This document shows, piece by piece, positions 33,817 to 41,936 of a stretch of 64,000 nucleotides of DNA. The stretch spans positions 19,422 through 83,421 of the forward strand of contig NZ_CANMFS010000013.1 of the NCBI RefSeq assembly GCF_947497275.1, in the 5' to 3' direction. This DNA comes from an uncultured Sulfitobacter sp. (GTDB lineage Bacteria > Pseudomonadota > Alphaproteobacteria > Rhodobacterales > Rhodobacteraceae). Position 1 is the first letter of the stretch. Each line of letters begins with the position of its first letter. The notes beneath the pieces are model-generated. The model worked only from the letters and a program-made list of their open reading frames with translations. It had not been told where the DNA came from and searched no databases. The position numbers and the translations under genes were made by a program.

Positions 33817-35206
33817 GTCCGCCCCTCCAGCAGGGGCCGCACATCGCCAGATGCCCGTTGACCGCAGCGGCGGCCACCATCGCCGGGCTCATCAGGTGGG
33901 TGCGCGCACCGCGTCCCTGTCGGCCCTTGAAATTGCGGTTGGTGGATGACGCACAGCGTTTACCGTTCCCGACGCGGTCGCCGTTCATGCCGACACACAT
34001 CGAACAGCCCGCATCGGCCCATTCAAGCCCCGCATCCACGAACACCTTCGCCAACCCTTCGGCCTCGGCCTGTTCCTTTACCTGCGTGGACCCCGGAGAC
34101 ACCAACCCCGGCACCTTCGCGGTGCGCCCTTTCAGCACCGCCGCAGCCAGTCGCAAATCCTCGATCCGCCCGTTGGTGCACGAGCCGATGAACACCTGAT
34201 CAATGGCGATCCGGTCCAGCGGCGTACCTGCCGTCAGTTTCATATAATCCAGCGACGCGCGGGCGTGCGCCGCCTTGCCCCCCGGCAGGCTGTCGGGATC
34301 GGGTACCGCACCGGTGATCGGCAGCGCCTCTTCGGGCGTGGTGCCCCAGGTGACGGTCGGCGCGATGTCGCCCGCATCAAACGCCACCTCGCGGTCAAAC
34401 GCGGCATCCCTATCGCTTATCAGCGCGCGCCAATCGGCAACCGCCGCTGTCCGGGCCTCGCCCGCCGGCGCGAACGGACGCCCCTTGATATATGCAAATG
34501 TCACATCATCAGGCGCCACCATGCCCAGCCGCGCGCCGCCCTCGATCGACAGGTTACACAGGGTCATCCGCCCCTCCATGCTCAGCGCCTCGACCGCCGC
34601 GCCGGTATATTCAATCGCGTGACCGCGCGCCCCGCCCGCGCCCAACTGCGCAATCCAGTGCAGCGCCATATCCTTCGCCGCGACCCCGGCGCCAAGCGCC
34701 CCGTCAAACCGAATGCGCATTGTTTCGGGCCGCTTTTGCCAGATCGTCTGCGTGGCAAGGATATGCGCCACCTCTGTCGCCCCGACCCCGAACGCCAGCG
34801 CGCCAAAGGCTCCATGGGTAGATGTATGACTGTCGCCGCAGTTGATCAGCAGCCCCGGCAGGGTCAGCCCCTGCTCCGGCCCGATCACATGCACGATCCC
34901 CTGCCCCGGATCGCGCAGATCGAATAGCTTGATCCCCGTCTCTCGCGCGTTCTCGCCCAGCGTCGTGATCATCCGGCGAATGTCGGGGGCCATGTCGCCC
35001 GCCCGCGTCGGCGCGTAGTGATCGACAACCCCGAATGTCAGGTCCGGCTGTGCGACCGGCATACCGCGTTCCTTGAGCTTGGCAAACGCGTGGTGCGACC
35101 CTTCGTGCACCAGATGCCGGTCCACCCACAGCAGGGATGTGCCATCGTCGCGCCTGAGGATCTCGTGTGCGTCCCACAGCTTGTCGAGCATCGTGCGCGC
35201 CGTCAT
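33813..35206 (-). CDS. leuC: LeuC-type large subunit of an aconitase-family (de)hydratase, with apparent 1-base deletion near the 3' end
   Basis: About 464 residues if repaired. The [4Fe-4S] ligands are visible: FIGSCTNGRIEDL and GCSMCVGMN (C-x-x-C), plus INCGDSHTSTHGAFG. The frame is intact to AAAAVNGHLA, then shifts near 33843-33850. In the neighbouring frame the expected end DVRPLLEGRT and a TGA overlapping the leuD ATG appear exactly. The interval is one base short of a whole number of codons. As read literally, the frame runs on to 33668, adding about 59 unrelated residues inside leuD. The start at 35206 overlaps the GntR stop. Deletion or sequencing error are both possible. Confidence 0.85.
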
Positions 35207-36018
35207 TCCGCAGCCTCCTGCATCGCCTTGTTCACCACCGGCTCCCAATGCCGGCCTTCGCCGGCGCCCACACGGCTCAGCATCATCTCCAGCTTAAACA
35301 TGTCGGGGCGGTAAAGGGCCGCGAGGTATTCCACCCCCCGCCCGTCCACGTCACGCACGACACGGTTGAGCGACAGCAAGGGTGCGCCGACGCTCAGCCC
35401 CAGCACCTCGGCGACGTCCGGCGAGGCGAGCGTCGCGCTGACGCTTTGATCCGCTGTCTCGACCTCGACGCCCGACCGCTCCAGCAACCGGAACAGCGGC
35501 GTCGTGGCCAGTTCGGCCTCGGTATAATTCTCGGCAATCGCTTCGGGGACGTAGGTCGTCAGATGCGAAAACGCCTGTCCCTCGACCAACCGCAAGCGCA
35601 CGGCGGTCTGCACGCGCGCCTGCGAACCCAGCTTCATCGCGGCGGCGACGCCCGTGGGCGGCAGCCCATAGCTGAACGACAGCAACCGCGCCGTCGTCGT
35701 CTGGCCCATCTCCACGACCTGCGGCATCAGCGTCGTGAAATCGGCAGCCATCGAGGGCGTCGCCGTCGATGCGCGTACCCGCGTACCGGCCCCCGCGCGC
35801 CGCTCGATCAACCCGTCCGCATCCAGCGCGTCCAAGGCACGGCGGACCGTGACCCGTGAGACGTTCAGCGCCGCCGCCAGCTTTTGCTCGCCGGGAAGGA
35901 TGTCGCCGACCGGATAGACACCCCGCGCGATTTCGTCGTGCAACTGAAGATAGACACGCCGCGCCTTGCCCCCCTCGGGGAGGCCGCTCTGCGTTTTCAC
36001 AGAAGGTCTGTCAGGCAT
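35203..36018 (-). CDS. GntR family regulator, HutC/UTRA subfamily
   Basis: A 271-aa regulator. The N-terminal winged helix is at about residues 20-85 (GEQKLAAALNVSRVTVRRALDAL) and a C-terminal UTRA ligand-binding domain follows (LSFSYGLPPTGVAAAMKLG). UTRA regulators are usually repressors released by a pathway metabolite. It heads the operon gntR-leuC-leuD-dctPQM and is divergent from the tautomerase/HyuBA operon, with a CTGTAT-N8-ATACAG repeat between them. The ATG at 36018 is preferred to an ATG 18 codons upstream because family homology begins close to it. Confidence 0.87.
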   Translation of the reverse strand: MPDRPSVKTQSGLPEGGKARRVYLQLHDEIARGVYPVGDILPGEQKLAAALNVSRVTVRRALDALDADGLIERRAGAGTRVRASTATPSMAADFTTLMPQVVEMGQTTTARLLSFSYGLPPTGVAAAMKLGSQARVQTAVRLRLVEGQAFSHLTTYVPEAIAENYTEAELATTPLFRLLERSGVEVETADQSVSATLASPDVAEVLGLSVGAPLLSLNRVVRDVDGRGVEYLAALYRPDMFKLEMMLSRVGAGEGRHWEPVVNKAMQEAAE

Positions 36019-36100
36019 ACTTTTGAACCCTTTCCGGTATGGCAAGCCTAACGGCGAAAAACACAAATGCAAGAAATCTATCTGCTTTTGGCCGAAAAAT

Positions 36101-36143
36101 TTGATCTATGCCTAACGTCTAATCTGTATTACAAAACATACAG
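36101..36143 (+). promoter_or_regulatory. Candidate promoter with overlapping GntR operator
   Basis: TTGATC (36101-36106) and TGTATT (36125-36130) spaced by 18 bp form a plausible sigma-70-like promoter. CTGTAT (36124-36129) and ATACAG (36138-36143) form a 20-bp interrupted inverted repeat over the -10 region, resembling HutC-subfamily operators. An 8-bp direct repeat GCCTAACG occurs at 36046 and 36110. Confidence 0.45.
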
Positions 36144-36162
36144 CTTTCAGAGGAGGACAGAC

Positions 36163-36729
36163 GTGCCGGTACTGCAAATTCATGTGCTCGAAGGGTACTC
36201 GGACGCCGACAAGACCCGCCTGAGCCACGCATTGACGGACGCCGTGCGCATCGTCGTGCCCGCGCCGCCCGAGGCCGTCACGGTCATGATCCACGAGATG
36301 CAATCGAACGACTACATGCGTGGCCGTGAACGGCGCACCCCCGCGCCTGCCCTGCCCGACCCCGCCGAAACCGTGCGTCGCTTTCTCGCCGCGATGGAGG
36401 CGCGTGATCTGGACACTGCGGGCAGCATGCTGGGCGCGGGATTCACCATGACTTTTCCAGCCACCGCACCGATGACCACCCTGACCGAGATGATCGACTG
36501 GGCCGCGCCCCGCTACCGCTTTGTCGCCAAGACCTACGAAGGCATCGACGCAATGCAATCCGCTGGCGAGGCCGCAATCGTCTACTGTCGTGGCACATTG
36601 TCGGGCGAATGGCCTGATGGCACCGCCTTCGACGGCATCCGGTTCATCGACCGCTTCGAGGTGATTCAGGGCCTTTTGACCCGGCAGGATGTCTGGAACG
36701 ACATCGCAGAAACAAAGGCATTGTCATGA
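36163..36729 (+). CDS. Fusion of 4-oxalocrotonate tautomerase-like and SnoaL-like domains
   Basis: A 188-aa protein beginning with GTG (AGGAGG 7 nt upstream). This start places Pro directly after Met, as needed for the catalytic N-terminal proline of the tautomerase superfamily ([19 protein letters not shown]). The tautomerase domain covers about residues 1-62. After a Pro-rich linker ([11 protein letters not shown]), a SnoaL/NTF2-like cone domain fills residues ~67-185. The predicted role is keto-enol or double-bond isomerisation of a pathway intermediate. It is first in the plus-strand operon and overlaps hyuB (ATGA). Confidence 0.78.
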   Translation: MPVLQIHVLEGYSDADKTRLSHALTDAVRIVVPAPPEAVTVMIHEMQSNDYMRGRERRTPAPALPDPAETVRRFLAAMEARDLDTAGSMLGAGFTMTFPATAPMTTLTEMIDWAAPRYRFVAKTYEGIDAMQSAGEAAIVYCRGTLSGEWPDGTAFDGIRFIDRFEVIQGLLTRQDVWNDIAETKALS

Positions 36730-38423
36730 CTACAGAAATCGACCCGATCACGCTGGCCGTACTGGCCGGACGCATGGAGCAGATCGCCGACGAGATGGAC
36801 GCGACCCTGTTTCGTGCGGCCTTCAACCCGATCATCGCGGAGGCGCATGATGCCTCGCACGGCCTGTATCACGCGGTATCGGGCGACACGCTGGTACAGG
36901 GCAAATCCGGCCTGCCGATTTTTGTCGGTGTGATGTCGTTCGCCGTGAAGGCGGTGATCGACAAGGCGGCGAAGAACGGTGATTTGGAAGACGGCGATAT
37001 CTATATCTTCAACGATGCGCACATCGGCGGCACCCATCTGAGCGATATGCGCCTTGTCAGACCTTATTTTCACGATGGGAAGCTGTTTTGCTATCTCGCC
37101 TCGGTAGGTCACTGGCACGATGTGGGTGGTGCCGTGCCGGGCAACTACAACCCGGCGGCCACAGACGCGTTTCAGGAGGCTTTCGTGCTGCCGCCCGTGC
37201 GCTTGGTCAAAGGCGGCGAGACGCAGACTGACATCATCGAGATCCTCATGCGCAACACCCGCCTGCCGCAATCCGCACAGGGCGATCTGAACGGACAATT
37301 GGGCGCGCTCGACCTCGGCGTGCGCCGGATGGACGAGCTGTTGGCGGAATACGGTGCGGATACGGTACGCGCCGCATTGGATGCGCTGCAGGACCGTGCG
37401 GAAGCGTTGATGCGCGCAGAGCTTTCGGATCTGCCCGATGGCCGCTGGGAGGCGACAGATTACCTCGATAACGATGGCATCACAGATACGCCGCTCGCGA
37501 TCAAGGTCGCCCTTGAGATCAGCGGCGACACCATGACGCTGGATTTTGACGGCACCGCGCCGCGCTGTGCCGGTCCGGTCAACATCGCGCTGCCTACCGC
37601 GGTCGCTACGGCCTATGTCGCGATCAAACATATTTTCCCCAGCCTTCCGGCCAATGCGGGCGTGATGCGCCCCATCAACGTAAAGATCCCTGACGGCTCG
37701 CTCCTGTGCGCCCCCTTCCCCGCCCCCGTTGGCGGATATACGGAGACGATCTTGCGGATGATCGACGTGATATTTACCGCCGCAGCCGGGGCCGCCCCGG
37801 ACCGCGTGGTGGCCAACGCCTATGGCACGATCAACGCGCTGTCGATCTCGGGCAAGCGTGACAATGGTCAGCCGTGGGTAATGTTCAGCTTTTACGGCGG
37901 CGGGCATGGCGGCTCCGCCGAAAGCGACGGGCTCAACCACGGCAACGCGCCGATCTCCACCGCAACGATTCCGCCGATGGAAATCCTCGAGGCCGCCTAT
38001 CCGGTGATGTTCAAACAGTGGGCCCTGCGCCCTGACAGCGCAGGCGCGGGGATGCATCGCGGCGGCATGGGTGCCACCTATGAGATCGAAGTGCTGGAGG
38101 GCAACGGCGCGAAAGCGTTCCTGTTCGGAGAGCGCGGACGCTATGCCCCGCACGGCGTGGCGGGCGGCGGCGATGCGGCGCTCAACGTGTTCAGCTATGA
38201 GCAGGACGACGGCTGGCATCACCCGCCGATGGCCTCGAAAATGGTCGGTATCCGTCTCGAACAAGGGCAATCCGTGCGGCTCGACACACCCGGCGGTGGG
38301 GGGTACGGCGCACCCTCCGACCGCGCACCCGAAGCGGTGGCGCGCGACGTTGCCGCAGGGTTCCTCTCGCCCGACAAGGCCGACACAGACTATGGCCCGG
38401 CGTGGCAGGAGGTTACACAATGA
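36726..38423 (+). CDS. hyuB: Hydantoinase B/oxoprolinase family protein (HyuB)
   Basis: A 565-aa HyuB-family subunit. It starts [34 protein letters not shown], the normal N-terminal region (quoted in part: [18 protein letters not shown]), and contains [19 protein letters not shown] and late [15 protein letters not shown]. With HyuA it forms an ATP-dependent enzyme. Relatives open hydantoins, 5-oxoproline or caprolactam, or carboxylate ketones. It overlaps both neighbours by four bases. The length matches the family. Confidence 0.9.
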   Translation: MTTEIDPITLAVLAGRMEQIADEMDATLFRAAFNPIIAEAHDASHGLYHAVSGDTLVQGKSGLPIFVGVMSFAVKAVIDKAAKNGDLEDGDIYIFNDAHIGGTHLSDMRLVRPYFHDGKLFCYLASVGHWHDVGGAVPGNYNPAATDAFQEAFVLPPVRLVKGGETQTDIIEILMRNTRLPQSAQGDLNGQLGALDLGVRRMDELLAEYGADTVRAALDALQDRAEALMRAELSDLPDGRWEATDYLDNDGITDTPLAIKVALEISGDTMTLDFDGTAPRCAGPVNIALPTAVATAYVAIKHIFPSLPANAGVMRPINVKIPDGSLLCAPFPAPVGGYTETILRMIDVIFTAAAGAAPDRVVANAYGTINALSISGKRDNGQPWVMFSFYGGGHGGSAESDGLNHGNAPISTATIPPMEILEAAYPVMFKQWALRPDSAGAGMHRGGMGATYEIEVLEGNGAKAFLFGERGRYAPHGVAGGGDAALNVFSYEQDDGWHHPPMASKMVGIRLEQGQSVRLDTPGGGGYGAPSDRAPEAVARDVAAGFLSPDKADTDYGPAWQEVTQ

Positions 38424-40480
38424 GCAGCCGCATGATCGGTGTCGACGTGGGCGGCACATTCACCGACATTTTCGTTCTCGACGAAGCGACCGGCAAGGCG
38501 CAGGTCGCCAAGGTGCCGACAACGCGCCCGGACCAGTCGGGCGGGTTTCTGGGCGCCATCGGGGCGCGCGTCGATGACCTATCGACGGTGTCCGTTGTTG
38601 TGCATGGCACCACCGCCGGTACCAACGCGCTGCTCGAACGCAAGGGTGCCAAGATCGGTGTGATTACCACTGCCGGTCTGCGCGATGTGCTGGAAATGCG
38701 CCGCCGCGACCGACCCCGCACATGGGGTCTGCGCGGAGAGTTCACGCCCGTGGTCGACCGCGCACACCGTCTTGAGGTGCCTGAACGCACGCTTGCCGAT
38801 GGTACAATCCGCACGCCCGTCGATCTCGACGCCGTGCGCGACGCCGCCCGCCAGCTGATCGCGGATGATTGCCGCGCCGTGGCGATCCTGTTCGCCAATT
38901 CCTACGCCAACGCTGAAAACGAGGTCAAAGCCGTCGCCGCCGTCCGCGAAATATGGCCCAACGCGCATGTCTCTTCCTCCTCCGAAATCCTGCCCGAGAT
39001 CCGCGAGTTCGAACGGTTCTCGACCACCGCGCTCAACGCCTATCTTCAGCCCGAAGTGTCGGGGTACCTCAACCGGCTGGAAACCGCATTGAAGGATGGC
39101 GGGTTCGGGGGCGAGTTCATGATCGTGCAATCGAACGGCGGCGTGATGGATGTGGACACTGCGGCGAAATTGCCAGTGCGCACGGCGCTGTCCGGTCCCG
39201 CCGCCGGGGTGATCGCTGCAGGCTATATCGCGCAGGCAGCAGGTTTTCCCGACGTCATCACCGGCGATATGGGCGGCACATCGTTCGACGTGTCGCTGAT
39301 TGCCAAGGGCGAAAGCATGCTGTCCCCGCAAACCTCCATCGACTTCGGCATGGTCGTCCGCTCCCCGATGATCGAAATCACGACCATCGGCGCGGGTGGC
39401 GGATCCATCGCCTGGGTGGACAGAGGCGGATTGCTTAACATCGGGCCGGAAAGCGCGGGATCGACGCCCGGCCCTGTTGCTTACGGCCAGGGCAATACCC
39501 GCCCCACCGTGACGGATGCCAACGTGGTTCTGGGCCGGATCGACCCCGACAATCCCATCGGCGGCAAGCTTGCCCGTCTTGATGTAGAGGCCGCCAAGGC
39601 CGCAATCCTCGAACATGTGGGCAAGCCGCTGAACCTCGATGCGCTGGCCGCCGCAGAGGCAATCCTGCGCGTCGCCAACAGCCGGATGGCGGGGGCGCTG
39701 CGGCTTGTCTCCATCGAACGCGGGTTCGACCCGAAACGCTTTGCATTTATGCCGTTCGGTGGCGGCGGCGCGCTTCATTCCGGTGCGATGCTGGCCGATG
39801 TGGGCCTCGCCCGGGCCATCGTGCCGCGCTATCCCGGTGTCACCTCCGCGATGGGCTGTGTCATCGCCGATATGCGGCAGGATTTCGTGCAGACCGTCAA
39901 CGCCATGCTCGACGGGATCGATGCGCAGGCCATCGGCGCGCAGATGCAACGCCACGTCGACGACGGGCTCGCCATGCTCGACGCCGCGCGTACGACCTTT
40001 GAGGCGCGCGAGACCACATTCACTTTCGACATGGCCTACCTCGGCCAGACCCACACCGTTAGCGTGCCGGTGAATGTCGATGTAACGGACGGGCAGGTGT
40101 CCGCACCGACGCAGGACCAGATCGGCGAAGCGTTCGACGGCGCCTACCGCGCCACATACGGTCGACTGCTGGCGAACGGCACCCGACGCGTGATCAACCT
40201 GCGCTCTGCGGTGACGGGCAAACGGCCGCGCTTTGATCTGGCCACGCTCGCCCCGGCGGGTGGTTCCGTCGAGGCGGCGTTCAAGGGCACGCGTCAAGTC
40301 TACTTCGATAGCGCGTGGCACGAAACCAAACTCTACGACAGGCTTGCCCTGCCGGTGGGTGCCGAAATTGCCGGTCCGGCGATTCTGGAGCAGCCGGACA
40401 CGACCGTGCTGATCGAACCCGATCTTGTCGGGCGCATCGACGCCTTCGGAAATACACTGATTGAAAGGGCGACCCCATGA
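38420..40480 (+). CDS. hyuA: Hydantoinase A/oxoprolinase family protein (HyuA)
   Basis: A 686-aa ATPase subunit with the ASKHA-type phosphate loop GVDVGGTFTD at residues 7-16, then TTAGTNALLERKGAKIG and GDMGGTSFDVSLI in the second ATP-binding element. It couples ATP hydrolysis to cyclic amide opening or carboxylation together with HyuB. The RRDRPRTWGL segment is typical of hydantoinase-like rather than acetone-carboxylase members, but this does not fix the substrate. It overlaps hyuB and the following hydrolase gene (ATGA). Confidence 0.9.
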   Translation: MSSRMIGVDVGGTFTDIFVLDEATGKAQVAKVPTTRPDQSGGFLGAIGARVDDLSTVSVVVHGTTAGTNALLERKGAKIGVITTAGLRDVLEMRRRDRPRTWGLRGEFTPVVDRAHRLEVPERTLADGTIRTPVDLDAVRDAARQLIADDCRAVAILFANSYANAENEVKAVAAVREIWPNAHVSSSSEILPEIREFERFSTTALNAYLQPEVSGYLNRLETALKDGGFGGEFMIVQSNGGVMDVDTAAKLPVRTALSGPAAGVIAAGYIAQAAGFPDVITGDMGGTSFDVSLIAKGESMLSPQTSIDFGMVVRSPMIEITTIGAGGGSIAWVDRGGLLNIGPESAGSTPGPVAYGQGNTRPTVTDANVVLGRIDPDNPIGGKLARLDVEAAKAAILEHVGKPLNLDALAAAEAILRVANSRMAGALRLVSIERGFDPKRFAFMPFGGGGALHSGAMLADVGLARAIVPRYPGVTSAMGCVIADMRQDFVQTVNAMLDGIDAQAIGAQMQRHVDDGLAMLDAARTTFEARETTFTFDMAYLGQTHTVSVPVNVDVTDGQVSAPTQDQIGEAFDGAYRATYGRLLANGTRRVINLRSAVTGKRPRFDLATLAPAGGSVEAAFKGTRQVYFDSAWHETKLYDRLALPVGAEIAGPAILEQPDTTVLIEPDLVGRIDAFGNTLIERATP

Positions 40481-41079
40481 TCCCCGCGCGCACCGCACTT
40501 CTGACAATCGATCTTCAGAACGACTTTCTGCACCCCGAAGGCGCGTACGGACGTGCCGGACAATCGGCGGAGGCGATCGCGGCCCTGCCCGACCGGATCA
40601 AACCCTTGCGCGACGTGTTGCTCGCGGCGGGCGGTACATATATTTCCGCGCAGTTCACCCTGGTACCCGGACGCGCAGGTGAGCCGCTGATTGCCGAGCA
40701 CCTCAGGACATTACGCCCATTCCTGACCAAGGGCGATTTCGCCCCCAACAGCTTCGGCCACGCGCTTACCGATACACTGGCCCCCGCCGATTTCACGGTC
40801 GAAAAGGTCGCCTATTCCGCCTTCTACCAGACCCGCCTCGAATATGTCCTCCGCAAAACGGGCATCGACACGCTGATCATCGGCGGGATCGTAACCAACG
40901 GCGGTGTCGCCAGCACCGTGCGCGACGCGCATCTGCGCGACATTCACACGATCCTGCTGTCCGATGGATGCGCCGCGTTCAAGGCAGACGTGCACGATGC
41001 GACACTCGTTTCGCTCGGCTCGGTTTCGAAGATCACGACCTGCGCACAGGCCACCGCCCTGATTGGCGGTGCGTCATGA
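40477..41079 (+). CDS. Isochorismatase-like hydrolase with Gly at the nucleophile position
   Basis: A 200-aa cysteine-hydrolase-fold protein. The catalytic Asp is D12 (TIDLQNDF) and the Lys is K110 (EKVAYSAF). Where nicotinamidase-type enzymes have T-N-x-C-V, this one reads TNGGV, so the nucleophilic Cys is Gly at 143 (codon GGT at 40903). Isochorismatases such as EntB and PhzD also carry Gly there and hydrolyse a vinyl ether rather than an amide. It may therefore hydrolyse an enol ether or hydrate a double bond, or it may be inactive. It overlaps both neighbouring genes. Confidence 0.82.
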   Translation: MIPARTALLTIDLQNDFLHPEGAYGRAGQSAEAIAALPDRIKPLRDVLLAAGGTYISAQFTLVPGRAGEPLIAEHLRTLRPFLTKGDFAPNSFGHALTDTLAPADFTVEKVAYSAFYQTRLEYVLRKTGIDTLIIGGIVTNGGVASTVRDAHLRDIHTILLSDGCAAFKADVHDATLVSLGSVSKITTCAQATALIGGAS

Positions 41080-41936
41080 TCCTGCGCAACCGGTTGACCG
41101 CTTCGGAAATCCTTATCGCGCCGGGCGTCTACGACGGGCTGACCGCCGCATTGGCCACCGATGCGGGGTTCGAGGCGCTGTATCTCTCCGGTGCCGCAGT
41201 CGCGTACACCCGGCTGGGCCGTCCCGACATCGGCCTGACCACGGCGAGCGAAATGGCGGAGACGATGGCGCTGATCGCGGACCGCACGGATCTGCCGGTG
41301 ATCATGGATGCCGATACCGGCTTTGGCAACGCGCTCAATGCGCGGCGCACCATGCAAAGCTACGAACGCGCGGGCGCGGCCGCCTTGCAGGTGGAGGACC
41401 AGACCTATCCGAAGAAATGCGGGCATCTGTCGGACAAATCGCTGATCCCCGTCAACGAGATGACAGGCAAGATCGCCGCGATGGCTGATGCACGCCGGCA
41501 CGATACGCTGATTGTCGCGCGCACGGATGCCATCGCAGTGGAAGGTTTTTCCGCCGCCGCGGACCGTGCCGATGCCTATATCGAGGCGGGTGCCGATGTT
41601 TTGTTCATTGAGGCTCCGCGCGACCGCGACGAGCTGGCTAACATCCCCGCGCGCTTCAAGGGCCGCGTGCCGCTGCTCGCCAACATGGTCGAAGGCGGCG
41701 CGACGCCGATTTCATCGGCACATGCGTTGCAGGAGATCGGATTCGACGTGGTTATCTTTCCCGGCGGCATCGTGCGCGCGCTGGCCCGCACGGCGCAGGA
41801 TTACTATGCGAGTCTCCACAAAGCAGGCTCTAACAAGCCCTTCTCGGACCGGATGCATGATTTTGATGGACTGAACGACGCCATCGGAACGCCGGAAATG
41901 CTATCTTTGGGAAAGAAATTCGATGGCCGATCCTGA
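41076..41936 (+). CDS. Isocitrate lyase/PEP mutase family C-C lyase
   Basis: A 286-aa TIM-barrel enzyme of the ICL/PEPM superfamily, the size of 2-methylisocitrate lyase, oxaloacetase and 2,3-dimethylmalate lyase. Metal-binding aspartates are in VIMDADTGFGN (D78, D80) and the active-site loop is KKCGH at 113-117, the version found in lyases. It would cleave a malate-type 2-hydroxy dicarboxylate to pyruvate (or glyoxylate) and a carboxylate. Pairing with LeuCD-type genes parallels the dimethylmalate segment of nicotinate fermentation. Confidence 0.86.
   Translation: MILRNRLTASEILIAPGVYDGLTAALATDAGFEALYLSGAAVAYTRLGRPDIGLTTASEMAETMALIADRTDLPVIMDADTGFGNALNARRTMQSYERAGAAALQVEDQTYPKKCGHLSDKSLIPVNEMTGKIAAMADARRHDTLIVARTDAIAVEGFSAAADRADAYIEAGADVLFIEAPRDRDELANIPARFKGRVPLLANMVEGGATPISSAHALQEIGFDVVIFPGGIVRALARTAQDYYASLHKAGSNKPFSDRMHDFDGLNDAIGTPEMLSLGKKFDGRS

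Noticed and set aside
33668..33846. C-terminal continuation of leuC inside leuD as a genuine extra domain or programmed frameshift
   Set aside because: The extension is leuD sequence in another frame with no similarity to a domain. The expected LeuC tail and stop exist in the adjacent frame, and no slippery site is visible, so a deletion or sequencing error is the simpler reading.
38579..40507. Very long open frame (about 640 codons) on the minus strand opposite hyuA
   Set aside because: It is antisense to a gene with clear HyuA motifs, shows no recognisable domain and is the typical open frame produced by GC-rich codon bias.
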